A stretch of 64,000 nucleotides of DNA from Ilyonectria destructans. Its lineage: Eukaryota; Ascomycota; Sordariomycetes; Hypocreales; Nectriaceae. Positions 63,882-64,000 of the stretch are shown here, piece after piece (the stretch's first letter is position 1; the number at the start of each line of letters is the position of its first letter). The position numbers and the translations under genes are program-made. The notes beneath the pieces are model-generated. The model made no database searches. It was not told the DNA's origin and was given only the letters and a program-made list of their open reading frames with translations. The stretch covers positions 1,550,001 through 1,614,000 of the forward strand of contig JAHEWK010000003.1 in NCBI GenBank assembly GCA_020740775.1, given 5' to 3'.

Positions 63882-64000
63882 GAAAGAAATGAGCATGCCG
63901 CCGGTCCTATGGGCTTGGATTTAATGTAGCAATGATTGGGCATGACACAGAATATCAAAAGACTCTGTACTTTGTTCTAAACAAGAAGCGAAACGTTGAA

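Noticed and set aside
1..64000. tRNA, 5S or snoRNA genes
   Set aside because: B-box-like GGTTCGA motifs were inspected (for example near 13711, 34420, 53592 and 56574), but none had a matching A-box and acceptor stem.
1..64000. Secondary-metabolite gene cluster
   Set aside because: Transporters, C6 regulators and oxidoreductases are present, but there is no PKS, NRPS, terpene or RiPP core gene.

Overview
The window reads as nuclear DNA of a filamentous ascomycete (Pezizomycotina). The support is short GT-AG introns of about 47-87 nt with CTNAY-like branch sites, four Zn2Cys6 regulators, a siderophore transporter, HET/HeLo/NACHT-WD40-type allorecognition genes, 2EXR and DUF1996 proteins, and a Ty1/copia retrotransposon. 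There is no rRNA, tRNA, CRISPR or bacterial operon structure. I cannot name the genus from the sequence alone. Exon-intron models below were derived by hand from splice signals and reading-frame continuity.

Layout. 1-5.2 kb: 3' part of a cysteine-rich repeat protein, then a secreted DUF1996 protein and about 2.3 kb without genes. 5.2-10.7 kb: a complete Ty1/copia element on the minus strand, with near-identical LTRs, a 5-bp target duplication, and intact gag and pol in one frame divided by a UGA stop in the classic readthrough context UGA-CUA. 11-20 kb: an unknown protein, a 154-bp MITE-like element, an F-box-like protein, a GPI-anchored aspartic protease and a C6 regulator. 20.7-28.5 kb: C6 regulator, ACS-family MFS transporter and C6 regulator, a plausible small catabolic or uptake locus. 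29-32.5 kb: a dead WD40 relic (NACHT-WD40 type) and a membrane-anchored HET-domain gene. 32.9-35.4 kb: a siderophore-iron transporter whose upstream region has four exact ATCWGATAA iron-GATA sites. 35.9-39.5 kb: a 2EXR protein, a truncated 7TM gene fragment and a secreted germin-like cupin. 40.9-47.1 kb: a tail-to-tail pair, 83 bp apart, of a kinase-Sel1-ankyrin-WW protein and a HeLo-pseudokinase protein. 48-51.2 kb: two intronless FAD oxidoreductases diverging from a 410-bp promoter. 51.6-53.2 kb: a pectin lyase with a C-terminal CBM1. 55-57.8 kb: a shortened C6 regulator divergent from an opsin-related 7TM protein without the retinal lysine. 59.7-64 kb: an F-box protein, a perfect 9-bp minisatellite and a dead cysteine-rich gene.

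How they may work together. The strongest functional theme is allorecognition and cell death: the HET gene, the WD40 relic and the HeLo-pseudokinase / kinase-ANK-WW pair. HeLo is the fungal counterpart of the MLKL four-helix executioner, so HeLo joined to a catalytically dead kinase domain next to a kinase with conserved catalytic residues looks like a possible necroptosis-like module. The rest of the window is accessory-genome content: secreted enzymes, transporters with regulators, a recent transposon and several relics.
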